7,400 bases of DNA. It comes from Methylophaga sp. (GTDB lineage Bacteria; Pseudomonadota; Gammaproteobacteria; Nitrosococcales; Methylophagaceae). This document shows, piece by piece, positions 1 through 5,976 of the stretch; the stretch's first letter is position 1; each line of letters begins with the position of its first letter. The notes under the pieces were generated by a model. That model saw nothing but the letters and a program-made list of their open reading frames with translations, was not told the origin of the DNA and did no database searches. Made by a program: the position numbers and the translations under genes. The stretch is from NCBI GenBank assembly GCA_007117275.1, contig SKGV01000154.1:1-7400 (forward strand), read 5' to 3'.

Positions 1-952
1 GCAGGACAATGTTTACGGCACTCTGGCTCAGGATGCCTGGCGACGTGATTTCACCATAAATGCGCTTTACTACAATATTCGTGACTTTTCGATTGTGGAT
101 TACACTGGCGGCATTACCGATCTGCAAGCGGGACGAATTCGGCTGATTGGCGATGTTGAAACTCGCTACCGTGAAGATCCGGTTCGTATGCTTCGAGCCG
201 TGCGCTTTATGGGCAAACTGGGTCTGCAACTGGCACCTGAAACCGAAGCAGGCATCAGTAAATTTGCAAGTCTGCTGGCGGATATTCCTGCCGCCAGATT
301 ATTCGATGAAACGCTCAAGCTTTATTTGAGTGGCCAGGCGGCGATGACACATGAACTGTTGTGCCACTATCACTTGTTTGATCACATGTACCCACAAACC
401 GCGGCGTTGTTGAAAACTGAGACTGATAATTATCCTCGAACGCTGCTGATGAAAGCCCTGGAAAATACAGATAAACGGCTGGCTGACAATAAACCCGTGA
501 CACCTGCGTTCCTGTTTGCGGCACTGCTATGGGTGCCCTTAAGACAGCGTTGGCAGTATTACCACACCCGAATGCCTGAAATGCCAGCCATGCAACGAGC
601 GGCCACAGAAGTATTATCGGAGCAGATTCAGCGTGTTGCCATTCCCAAGCGTTACAGTCTGGTCACCAGAGATATCTGGAGCCTGCAACCAAGGCTGACC
701 AAACGACAGGGTAAACGCGCCTTTGGTTTGTTGTTGCATCCCAAGTTTCGAGCTGGATATGATTTTCTTGCCTTGAGAGCTGAGGCAGGAGAATCACTTC
801 AGCCGCTGGTCGACTGGTGGACCCATTTTCAGGCGGTGCCTGAGAATGAACAAAGCGAGATGGTGCAGGCTTTGTCTGCACAAGGCGATCCAGAAAAACG
901 TAAGCCACGACGCAGGCGCAGACGGCGTAAGCCGGTGAAAAAGGAAGACTGA
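1..952 (+). CDS. pcnB: Poly(A) polymerase I, C-terminal 316 residues (5' end outside window)
   Basis: Adds 3' poly(A) tails to RNA and so marks it for degradation; it belongs to the class II nucleotidyltransferases. The reading frame is open from base 2, so an internal ATG at 95 is not the start. Visible in order are the family signature RRDFTINALYY near the left edge, the segment TRYREDPVRMLRAVRF at about 175-222, PARLFDETLKL, the helical PAFLFAALLW stretch, and the GKRAFGLLLHPKFRAGYDFLALRAE block that separates PcnB from plain CCA-adding enzymes. The end is a strongly basic arginine/lysine tail, also typical of PcnB. The catalytic GxD...DxD head lies upstream of the window. The stop TGA shares its last base with the folK ATG, so the two are probably translationally coupled. 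Assignment to PcnB rather than tRNA nucleotidyltransferase rests on the C-terminal block and the tail. Confidence 0.95.
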   Translation, partial: QDNVYGTLAQDAWRRDFTINALYYNIRDFSIVDYTGGITDLQAGRIRLIGDVETRYREDPVRMLRAVRFMGKLGLQLAPETEAGISKFASLLADIPAARLFDETLKLYLSGQAAMTHELLCHYHLFDHMYPQTAALLKTETDNYPRTLLMKALENTDKRLADNKPVTPAFLFAALLWVPLRQRWQYYHTRMPEMPAMQRAATEVLSEQIQRVAIPKRYSLVTRDIWSLQPRLTKRQGKRAFGLLLHPKFRAGYDFLALRAEAGESLQPLVDWWTHFQAVPENEQSEMVQALSAQGDPEKRKPRRRRRRRKPVKKED

Positions 953-1437
953 TGCGAGTTTTTATTGGTCTTGGCAGCAATCTTGACGACCCGGCAGCGC
1001 AGCTTGAATCGGCATTGCAAGCGCTTGATGCCCTGACTGAGAGTCAGTTGATTCAACGCTCGAGTTTATACAAAAGTCCACCAATGGGCCCACAGGATCA
1101 GCCCGATTACATCAATGCAGTCGCCGAAATTGACACCACCTTGTCTGCACATGAGCTGTTAGCACAACTTCAAGCGCTTGAGCTAGCGCATGGCCGAACC
1201 CGTCGCCGACACTGGGGCGAGCGAACGCTGGATCTTGATATCCTGCTGTATGAACAGTTACAAATTGCTGATGAAACGCTGACAATACCCCACACAGGCA
1301 TCGCCGTGCGTCCATTTGTGCTGTATCCGCTTGCTGAGCTCGCCCCGAATCTGTGTGTGCCAGGACGTGGCAATATTGCGGAACTTTGCCTGCAGTGTCC
1401 GGCGGATCAACTAGAAAAAATGGAAAAGACTCTATGA
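952..1437 (+). CDS. folK: HPPK, 6-hydroxymethyl-7,8-dihydropterin pyrophosphokinase
   Basis: Transfers pyrophosphate from ATP to 6-hydroxymethyl-7,8-dihydropterin, the step before dihydropteroate synthase in folate synthesis; cytosolic. At 161 residues it is close to the E. coli enzyme (about 159). It begins with FIGLGSNL (residues 4-11). The signature RHWGERTLDLDILLY at 86-100 contains the two magnesium-binding aspartates D94 and D96, followed by IPH (112-114) and the RPFVLYPLAEL block (120-130). The start ATG at 952 overlaps the pcnB stop as TGATG and has a strong Shine-Dalgarno AAGGAAG at 941-947. Its own stop overlaps the next gene's ATG in ATGA. The pcnB-folK pairing is a common gammaproteobacterial arrangement. 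Nothing is missing or truncated. Confidence 0.97.
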   Translation: MRVFIGLGSNLDDPAAQLESALQALDALTESQLIQRSSLYKSPPMGPQDQPDYINAVAEIDTTLSAHELLAQLQALELAHGRTRRRHWGERTLDLDILLYEQLQIADETLTIPHTGIAVRPFVLYPLAELAPNLCVPGRGNIAELCLQCPADQLEKMEKTL

Positions 1438-2087
1438 ACACATTGCCATATCGATACATTGTTGTAGAGGGGCCCATTGGCGTTGGCAAAACGCATTTGG
1501 TGAAACGACTTGCTGAGAGTTTCATGGGCGAAACGATACTCGAACAGCCCGAGCAGAATCCATTTTTGGAAAAGTTTTATCTACAGCCTAAACAATCTGC
1601 CTTGCCCACCCAGCTCAGTTTTCTGATGCAGCGTGTCAAACTATCAAAGTCCTTGAATCAAGAAGATTTATTTACCGATGTGCACATCGCCGATTTTATG
1701 GTGGAAAAAGATCGTCTTTTCGCACAAATTTCCTTGGATGATGATGAATTGGCGCTATACAACATGGTCTATGACAACTTGACCATGCATCATCGCACGC
1801 CCGATTTGGTGATTTACCTGCAAGCGTCATTGCCAATTCTAAAAAGCCGTATTGCCACCAGAGGCATCCGTTACGAGCAATATGTCGAGGATGCTTATCT
1901 CAAGCGTTTGGTCGACAGCTATGCCGATTTTTTCCATTACTATGACGCTGCACCTTTGTTGATCGTCAATGCCGAGCAAATTGATTTGGTCAAAAGTGAG
2001 CAGGACTACCAGCAGCTTCTGGAGCAGATCTGCAATCTTCAGACAGGTCGGCATTACTACAACCCTTTACCGGTGAGAGGTAACTAG
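1434..2087 (+). CDS. Deoxynucleoside kinase (dAK/dGK-like family)
   Basis: Predicted to phosphorylate a deoxyribonucleoside at the 5' position using ATP (nucleoside salvage); the preferred base cannot be read from sequence. The protein has 217 residues. It opens with a P-loop, GPIGVGKT at 13-20, then the EQPEQNPFLEKFY segment (37-49), which in this family supplies an acidic active-site residue. EKDRLFA at 91-97 corresponds to the DRS/ERS-type motif, and an arginine-rich LID-like region (SRIATRGIRYE) follows. The frame is open back to an ATG at 1353, but the family starts just before the P-loop strand. The ATG at 1434 forms an ATGA overlap with the folK stop and has GGAAA nine to ten bases upstream, so I chose it. 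Genes of this type sit between folK and panB in other gammaproteobacteria, as I recall. Thymidylate kinase is less likely because its DRY/LID motifs are absent. Confidence 0.88.
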   Translation: MNTLPYRYIVVEGPIGVGKTHLVKRLAESFMGETILEQPEQNPFLEKFYLQPKQSALPTQLSFLMQRVKLSKSLNQEDLFTDVHIADFMVEKDRLFAQISLDDDELALYNMVYDNLTMHHRTPDLVIYLQASLPILKSRIATRGIRYEQYVEDAYLKRLVDSYADFFHYYDAAPLLIVNAEQIDLVKSEQDYQQLLEQICNLQTGRHYYNPLPVRGN

Positions 2088-2088
2088 T

Positions 2089-2883
2089 ATGAGCCGACTC
2101 AGCCTTGGCAATCTGCGCAAAATGAAAGCGATGCAGGAAAAAATTGCCGTTCTGACCGCGTATGACGCGAGTTTTAGTCATCTGCTGGAACAGTCTGGTG
2201 TGGATGTCATCCTTGTGGGCGATTCACTGGGAATGGTGATTCAAGGTCAGGAGAGTACCTTGCCGGTCAGCATCAATGACATGATTTATCACACAGCCAA
2301 TGTGGTTCGAGGTAGTGAAAAAGTCTTTGTAGTGGCCGATATGCCATTTATGAGCTATGCCAATATTGATCTGGCCTTGAGCAATGCGGCCCGATTGATG
2401 GCAGACGGTGGTGCGCAAATGGTAAAGCTGGAAGGTGGCAAAACCGTGCTTGCGGCTGTCAGAGAGCTGACCGCGAGGGGCATCCCTGTGTGTGGCCATC
2501 TTGGATTGTTGCCACAGTCAGTGCATCGTGTCGGCGGATATCATGTGCAGGGACGAGAATCTGAGGTAGCAGAGCAGATCGTAGCAGATGCAATCGATTT
2601 GCAAACTGCGGGTGCCGATATGCTGGTGCTGGAATGTGTTCCAGCGAGTTTGGCAAAAACAATTACCGAGCAATTACGCATTCCAGTGATCGGCATTGGT
2701 GCCGGCAAGGATTGTGACGGTCAAGTCTTAGTGCTCTATGACATGCTGGGTATCACACCAGGTAAGCGACCACGATTCAGTCATGATTTTCTGGCAGAGG
2801 CAGGCCATATTCCAGCGGCAGTCAGTCTCTATGTGCAATCCGTTAAAAACGGCCAGTTTCCGGGGCCGGAACAACAGTATTAA
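2089..2883 (+). CDS. panB: Ketopantoate hydroxymethyltransferase
   Basis: First committed step of pantothenate synthesis: transfers a hydroxymethyl group from 5,10-methylenetetrahydrofolate to 2-oxoisovalerate to give ketopantoate. It has 264 residues, the usual length, in a TIM-barrel fold. VGDSLGMV (43-50) carries metal ligand D45, VADMPFMSY (82-90) carries D84, and MVKLEGG (111-117) carries K113 and E115. GHLGLLPQSV (136-145), LVLECVP with E182, and IGIGAGKDCDGQVLV (201-215) follow, so all expected active-site positions are present. The start has a good Shine-Dalgarno GAGAGG at 2075-2080 and lies one base after the kinase stop. The stop TAA overlaps the panC ATG (TAATG). Use of a folate cofactor makes its placement near folK sensible. 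Confidence 0.98.
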   Translation: MSRLSLGNLRKMKAMQEKIAVLTAYDASFSHLLEQSGVDVILVGDSLGMVIQGQESTLPVSINDMIYHTANVVRGSEKVFVVADMPFMSYANIDLALSNAARLMADGGAQMVKLEGGKTVLAAVRELTARGIPVCGHLGLLPQSVHRVGGYHVQGRESEVAEQIVADAIDLQTAGADMLVLECVPASLAKTITEQLRIPVIGIGAGKDCDGQVLVLYDMLGITPGKRPRFSHDFLAEAGHIPAAVSLYVQSVKNGQFPGPEQQY

Positions 2884-3737
2884 TGAAGATCGTCGAAACT
2901 TTATCCGATCTGCGAGCGCAGATCAGCGCATGGCGCGCACAGCAACTGCGCATCGCTTTTGCACCGACAATGGGTAACCTGCATCAAGGTCATTTGAGTC
3001 TGGTTCAGCGGGCGCAGAGCATTGCCGACAAAGTGGTAGTCAGTGTTTTTGTCAATCCACTGCAGTTTGATGACAAGGCAGATTTGCAGGCCTATCCCAG
3101 AACCTTACAACAGGATATCCAGCAGCTCAGTGACACGCGCTGTGACCTGCTGTTTATGCCAACAGCAGAACTCATCTACCCCAACGGTATGGCAGTTCAG
3201 ACAAAAGTGGTAGTACCCGGTGTTGACGACAGACTATGTGGCAAGATGCGTCCCGGACACTTTGACGGTGTAGCAACCGTAGTCACTAAACTTTTTAATC
3301 TGGTTCATCCGGATGTTGCCTTGTTTGGCGAAAAGGACTATCAGCAGTTAGTGATGATTCGTCGTATGGTTGACGATCTTAACCTGATGATCGACATTGT
3401 CGCAGTGCCTACCTGTCGCGAACAGGACGGACTGGCGATGAGTTCTCGCAACCGTTATTTATCAGCCGCAGAAAGAGCCATTGCTCCGCAACTGCATCAA
3501 TGTTTGTTACAGCTCGGACAAGCCTTGCAATCGGGTGCCAGTGACTGGTCGCAGGTGATACAGGCAGGGGTGCAGCAGCTTCAGACAGCTGGATTTACAC
3601 CAGAGTATCTAGAGATTTGTCGGGCAAACGATTTGCAGCAGGCGATAGCGGGGACAGACAGCCAATTACGCCTATTGGCCGCGGCACGACTGGGGCAGGC
3701 GCGTCTGATCGACAACATCGCCTGTGACCTTGCCTGA
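2883..3737 (+). CDS. panC: Pantothenate synthetase (pantoate--beta-alanine ligase)
   Basis: Joins pantoate and beta-alanine to pantothenate with ATP, via a pantoyl-adenylate; cytosolic. It has 284 residues, near the E. coli length (283). The N-terminal nucleotide-binding site shows APTMGNLHQGHLSL (27-40), in which HQGH (34-37) is the HIGH-type motif. VFVNPLQF (55-62), RPGHFDGVATVVTKLFNL (123-140) and FGEKDYQQL (148-156) follow, then CREQDGLAMSSRNRYL with MSSRN (186-190) as the KMSKS-like element. The start ATG shares a base with the panB stop and has only a weak, distant GGA as ribosome binding site, so initiation probably depends on coupling to panB. Its beta-alanine comes from PanD, encoded next downstream. 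Confidence 0.98.
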   Translation: MKIVETLSDLRAQISAWRAQQLRIAFAPTMGNLHQGHLSLVQRAQSIADKVVVSVFVNPLQFDDKADLQAYPRTLQQDIQQLSDTRCDLLFMPTAELIYPNGMAVQTKVVVPGVDDRLCGKMRPGHFDGVATVVTKLFNLVHPDVALFGEKDYQQLVMIRRMVDDLNLMIDIVAVPTCREQDGLAMSSRNRYLSAAERAIAPQLHQCLLQLGQALQSGASDWSQVIQAGVQQLQTAGFTPEYLEICRANDLQQAIAGTDSQLRLLAAARLGQARLIDNIACDLA

Positions 3738-3758
3738 TATCATTGAAAAAGCGATAAT
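3730..3758 (+). promoter_or_regulatory. Candidate sigma-70 promoter for panD
   Basis: A -35-like TTGCCT (3730-3735, four of six to consensus) lies exactly 17 bases upstream of GATAAT (3753-3758, five of six). The -35 is inside the last codons of panC and the -10 is in the panC-panD gap. It would start transcription about 25 bases before the panD ATG. It is the only relaxed spacing in the panB-panC-panD run. The match is by eye, so the element may be fortuitous. Confidence 0.4.
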
Positions 3759-3788
3759 ACTTGGCTGTTTGACTGAAGATTGCCGAAC

Positions 3789-4169
3789 ATGCAACTAAAC
3801 TTTCTTAAAGCAAAACTACATCGTGCCTGTGTCACTCACTCAGAATTGGAGTACGAGGGCTCGTGTGCAATAGATGGCAAGTTGCTAGAAGCTGCTGGCA
3901 TTCATGAGTACGAGCAGATCCATATCTATAACGTCGCTAATGGCGAACGCTTTATTACCTATGCGATTCGGGCAGAAGACGGCTCTAATATTATTTCCGT
4001 TAATGGTGCTGCGGCGCACAAAGCCTCACCGGGCGATCGTATCATCATCTGTGCCTACGCCACATTGCAGGCCGAAGAAGTCGCAGAATTTAAACCAACC
4101 CTGGTGTATCTCGACGAAACCAACACCATTACCGGCATGCGTCATGCCATTCCGGTACAAGCAGCCTGA
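3789..4169 (+). CDS. panD: Aspartate 1-decarboxylase proenzyme
   Basis: Decarboxylates L-aspartate to beta-alanine, the PanC co-substrate. It is a pyruvoyl enzyme made as a proenzyme that cleaves itself between Gly24 and Ser25, the serine becoming the pyruvoyl group. Starting at the ATG at 3789 gives 126 residues, the classic length, and puts YEGSCAID so that the cleavage serine is exactly residue 25; the in-frame TTG at 3780 would shift this numbering. K9, R54, T57, Y58 and N72, the known substrate-pocket and processing positions, are all present, as is the IISVNGAAAH block (68-77). A GAAG about 11 bases upstream is a modest ribosome binding site. It follows panC by 51 bases and may have its own promoter. 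Whether it needs a PanM/PanZ-type maturation factor cannot be told here. Confidence 0.98.
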   Translation: MQLNFLKAKLHRACVTHSELEYEGSCAIDGKLLEAAGIHEYEQIHIYNVANGERFITYAIRAEDGSNIISVNGAAAHKASPGDRIIICAYATLQAEEVAEFKPTLVYLDETNTITGMRHAIPVQAA

Positions 4170-4174
4170 TCACA

Positions 4175-4218
4175 GCGTCACACAAGCGTCACAAAAGCAT
4201 CATCAATCTGTCATTTAC
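4175..4218 (+). promoter_or_regulatory. Four tandem 11-bp repeats resembling a double Pho box (PhoB operator)
   Basis: Four 7-base units sit in perfect 11-base register, each followed by a 4-base AT-rich spacer: GCGTCAC at 4175, GCGTCAC at 4186, GCATCAT at 4197 and CTGTCAT at 4208, with spacers ACAA, AAAA, CAAT and TTAC. The PhoB half-site consensus is CTGTCAT or CTGTCAC with a 4-base spacer, so the fourth unit is exact and the others keep the TCA core. Two adjacent Pho boxes would bind two PhoB dimers in tandem. The array begins six bases after the panD stop and lies 46 bases before the olsF start, on the same strand. The arrangement is seen directly; PhoB binding is inferred. Confidence 0.8.
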
Positions 4219-4224
4219 AGTCAG

Positions 4225-4230
4225 TATCAT
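4225..4230 (+). promoter_or_regulatory. -10 element of the PhoB-type olsF promoter
   Basis: TATCAT matches the -10 consensus at five of six positions. It starts ten bases after the last CTGTCAT unit, the spacing I recall for the E. coli phoA promoter, where the Pho box takes the place of the -35. No good -35 hexamer is needed or seen. Transcription would start near 4236, leaving a leader of about 28 bases before the ATG at 4264. Confidence 0.65.
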
Positions 4231-4263
4231 CCCGCATCAGGCGACAGACGAGACTGACAGCAT

Positions 4264-5976
4264 ATGCTCAACATTGAACAAGCCGTTCAACAAAAATTCC
4301 CCAGATTTGCACAGCAAAAACCTTGGATAAAAAAGCCCACTTTGGGCTTTTTGCGTATATTGACCCACGAACCCGAGGTCAATCAGTTCCTGTTGCAGTA
4401 TCAAAATCTCAAAGGTTTTGATTTTCTTGAGCAAGTGCTCGATTACTTCAACTTCAGCTATCGAGTGTCTCACCGTGAGCGAGACAATATTCCTGCCACA
4501 GGTCGGGTGGTGATTGTGGCCAATCATCCCCTTGGCGCATTGGACGGCTTGGCGTTACTTAAGCTGGTGAGCGAAGTGCGCCGTGATGTGCGAATTGTTG
4601 CCAACGACATGTTAATGCAGTTTGATGCCTTGCAATCATTGTTCCTGCCCGTGGATAACCTGTCCAAATCGACCCGCAGGAGCAGTATCGCCGGAATCAT
4701 CGATGCCTTGAATGCTGAGCAGGCAGTTATTGTGTTTCCAGCCGGTGAAGTCTCTCGGATACGGCCCAATGGCGTGCGTGATGGCCGCTGGAACAGCGGT
4801 TTTTTGAATTTTGCCCGTAAAACCAACGCACCTATCTTGCCGGTGTATATCGGTGCTAGAAACTCTTCATTGTTTTATGGCGCATCAATGGTCTACAAGC
4901 CCTTGGGTGGAATGCTGTTAGCCCATGAAATGTTCAATCAGCATGAAAAAACCATCAATATGCGGGTTTTCGCACCGATTCCATTTCAGCACATTCAACA
5001 GCTGCCGTTGCTTAAAACGGAACAGGCTAAATTACTGCGTCGTCATCTGTATCGACTGGCAAAAGGCAAAAAACCGCTGTTTGCCACGGAACAAACCATT
5101 GCCCATCCACAGGCGCCAAGAGCCATCCGAAAAGAGCTTCAACACGCTGAGTTACTGGGTGAAACCGCCGATAACAAAAAAATCTACCTGTTTGATTATC
5201 GGCCGGATTCCGCAGTGATGCATGAGATTGGCCGGCTTCGGGAAATGACTTTCCGTCAAGTCGGAGAGGGCACCGGTAAAAAGCGCGATCTTGACGAGTT
5301 TGACTCTATTTACCGACACTTGATTCTCTGGGATGAGCAAGAGCTGGAAATTGCTGGTGCATATCGACTGGCCGATGTCGATAACATTTTGAACCACGCT
5401 CAGGGCAAGATTTACACACAGCAGTTATTTGAGTTTGATGCCAAGCGCATGGCGCCTTATTTTGCCCAGGGGATTGAGCTTGGTCGCAGCTTTGTCAGCC
5501 CAAAGTACTGGGGCAAGCGCAGCCTGGATTATCTTTGGTATGGTATTGGTGCCTACCTGAAACGTTATCCGCACATACGCTATTTGTTCGGTCCTGTGAG
5601 TCTTAGCAATAGTTACCCCGACTTTGCCAAAGCCCTGATTGTGAGCTTTTATCAGCGACACTATGCCGACAAGCATGGTCTTGCCAAAGCAAGAACGCCT
5701 TATGTTATGGACGCGAATCTGGCAGAGCTGGTGGATCAGACATTAGTGCACACTGATGCCAACGCAGACTTTACTGAACTGCGCGAGCAATTGGCACATA
5801 TGAATGTCACAGTGCCGACGCTCTACAAGCAATATGCCGAAGTTTGCGAGCCGTATGGCACGCGATTTATCGATTTTAATGTCGATGCCGACTTTGGTCA
5901 CTGCATTGATGGCCTGGTGCTAGTCGATTTACACAAGCTCAAGCCTGCCAAACGTAAACGCTATCTTGGCGAATAA
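4264..5976 (+). CDS. olsF: Bifunctional ornithine lipid synthase, OlsF-type (PlsC-like + OlsB-like acyltransferase fusion)
   Basis: Predicted to make ornithine lipid, a phosphorus-free membrane lipid: the C-terminal half would N-acylate ornithine with a 3-hydroxyacyl group from acyl-ACP, and the N-terminal half would then esterify the hydroxyl, at the inner face of the inner membrane. The protein has 570 residues. Residues about 60-265 are a lysophospholipid-acyltransferase domain with VANHPLGALDG (86-95, catalytic H88 and D94, HX5D rather than HX4D) and VFPAGEVSR (157-165). Residues about 300-560 are an OlsB/GNAT-like domain: LREMTFRQVGEG (325-336), IAGAYRL (363-369), LGRSFVSPKYWGKRSLDYLW (406-425) and YLFGPVSLSNSYP (440-452). 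A start at 4264 keeps the family N-terminus; the ribosome binding site is weak (GAGA about ten bases upstream). The upstream Pho-box array suggests phosphate control. An older name for such proteins is putative hemolysin. Confidence 0.83.
   Translation: MLNIEQAVQQKFPRFAQQKPWIKKPTLGFLRILTHEPEVNQFLLQYQNLKGFDFLEQVLDYFNFSYRVSHRERDNIPATGRVVIVANHPLGALDGLALLKLVSEVRRDVRIVANDMLMQFDALQSLFLPVDNLSKSTRRSSIAGIIDALNAEQAVIVFPAGEVSRIRPNGVRDGRWNSGFLNFARKTNAPILPVYIGARNSSLFYGASMVYKPLGGMLLAHEMFNQHEKTINMRVFAPIPFQHIQQLPLLKTEQAKLLRRHLYRLAKGKKPLFATEQTIAHPQAPRAIRKELQHAELLGETADNKKIYLFDYRPDSAVMHEIGRLREMTFRQVGEGTGKKRDLDEFDSIYRHLILWDEQELEIAGAYRLADVDNILNHAQGKIYTQQLFEFDAKRMAPYFAQGIELGRSFVSPKYWGKRSLDYLWYGIGAYLKRYPHIRYLFGPVSLSNSYPDFAKALIVSFYQRHYADKHGLAKARTPYVMDANLAELVDQTLVHTDANADFTELREQLAHMNVTVPTLYKQYAEVCEPYGTRFIDFNVDADFGHCIDGLVLVDLHKLKPAKRKRYLGE
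4330..4352 (+). terminator. Intrinsic-terminator-like hairpin inside the 5' end of olsF
   Basis: Bases 4330-4339 and 4343-4352 are perfectly complementary over ten pairs, closed by a 3-base CTT loop. The GC core is GCCC/GGGC, with an A run on the left arm (six As from 4329) and five Ts at 4348-4352. This is the shape of a bidirectional rho-independent terminator. It lies about 66 bases after the olsF ATG and encodes residues 23-30 (KKPTLGFL), which look conserved in the family, so it is superimposed on coding sequence. It may cut off readthrough from the pan genes or untranslated olsF transcripts; the minus-strand copy has the longer T run. Confidence 0.55.
4785..4805 (+). terminator. Second intrinsic-terminator-like hairpin inside olsF
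   Basis: CCGCTG (4785-4790), a GAA loop and CAGCGG (4794-4799) form a perfect six-pair GC-rich stem with six Ts directly after it (4800-4805). The orientation is + only. It overlies codons 174-181 (GRWNSGFL) of the acyltransferase domain. During normal translation ribosomes would mask it, and it could act when translation lags. It may also be a by-product of the protein sequence. Confidence 0.4.

Noticed and set aside
829..1056. Minus-strand reading frame rich in arginine and serine across the pcnB-folK junction
   Set aside because: It is the antisense shadow of two clear genes, with no recognisable motif. The same applies to the other small frames opposite or out of phase with real genes.
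1353..1433. N-terminal extension of the kinase from the ATG at 1353
   Set aside because: It would overlap folK by 85 bases and add residues before the family's usual start. The ATG at 1434 has the ATGA overlap and a ribosome binding site.
2456..2473. Pho-box-like pair CTGTCAG-AGAG-CTGACCG inside panB
   Set aside because: Only the first half-site fits well, it lies in conserved coding sequence, and no start or gene follows that it could control.
3780..3788. TTG start for panD three codons upstream of the ATG
   Set aside because: The ATG at 3789 gives the canonical 126 residues and places the cleavage serine at position 25.
4131..4156. Inverted repeat GGCATG-CGT-CATGCC with outer ACCGG/CCGGT near the end of panD
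   Set aside because: The stem is short, inner and outer arms compete for the same bases, and no T run follows, so it is not a convincing terminator. It lies in conserved PanD coding sequence.
4241..4260. Inverted CTGTC-type half-sites on the minus strand in the olsF leader
   Set aside because: The two copies are 13 rather than 11 bases apart and point towards panD's 3' end, where no minus-strand gene begins.
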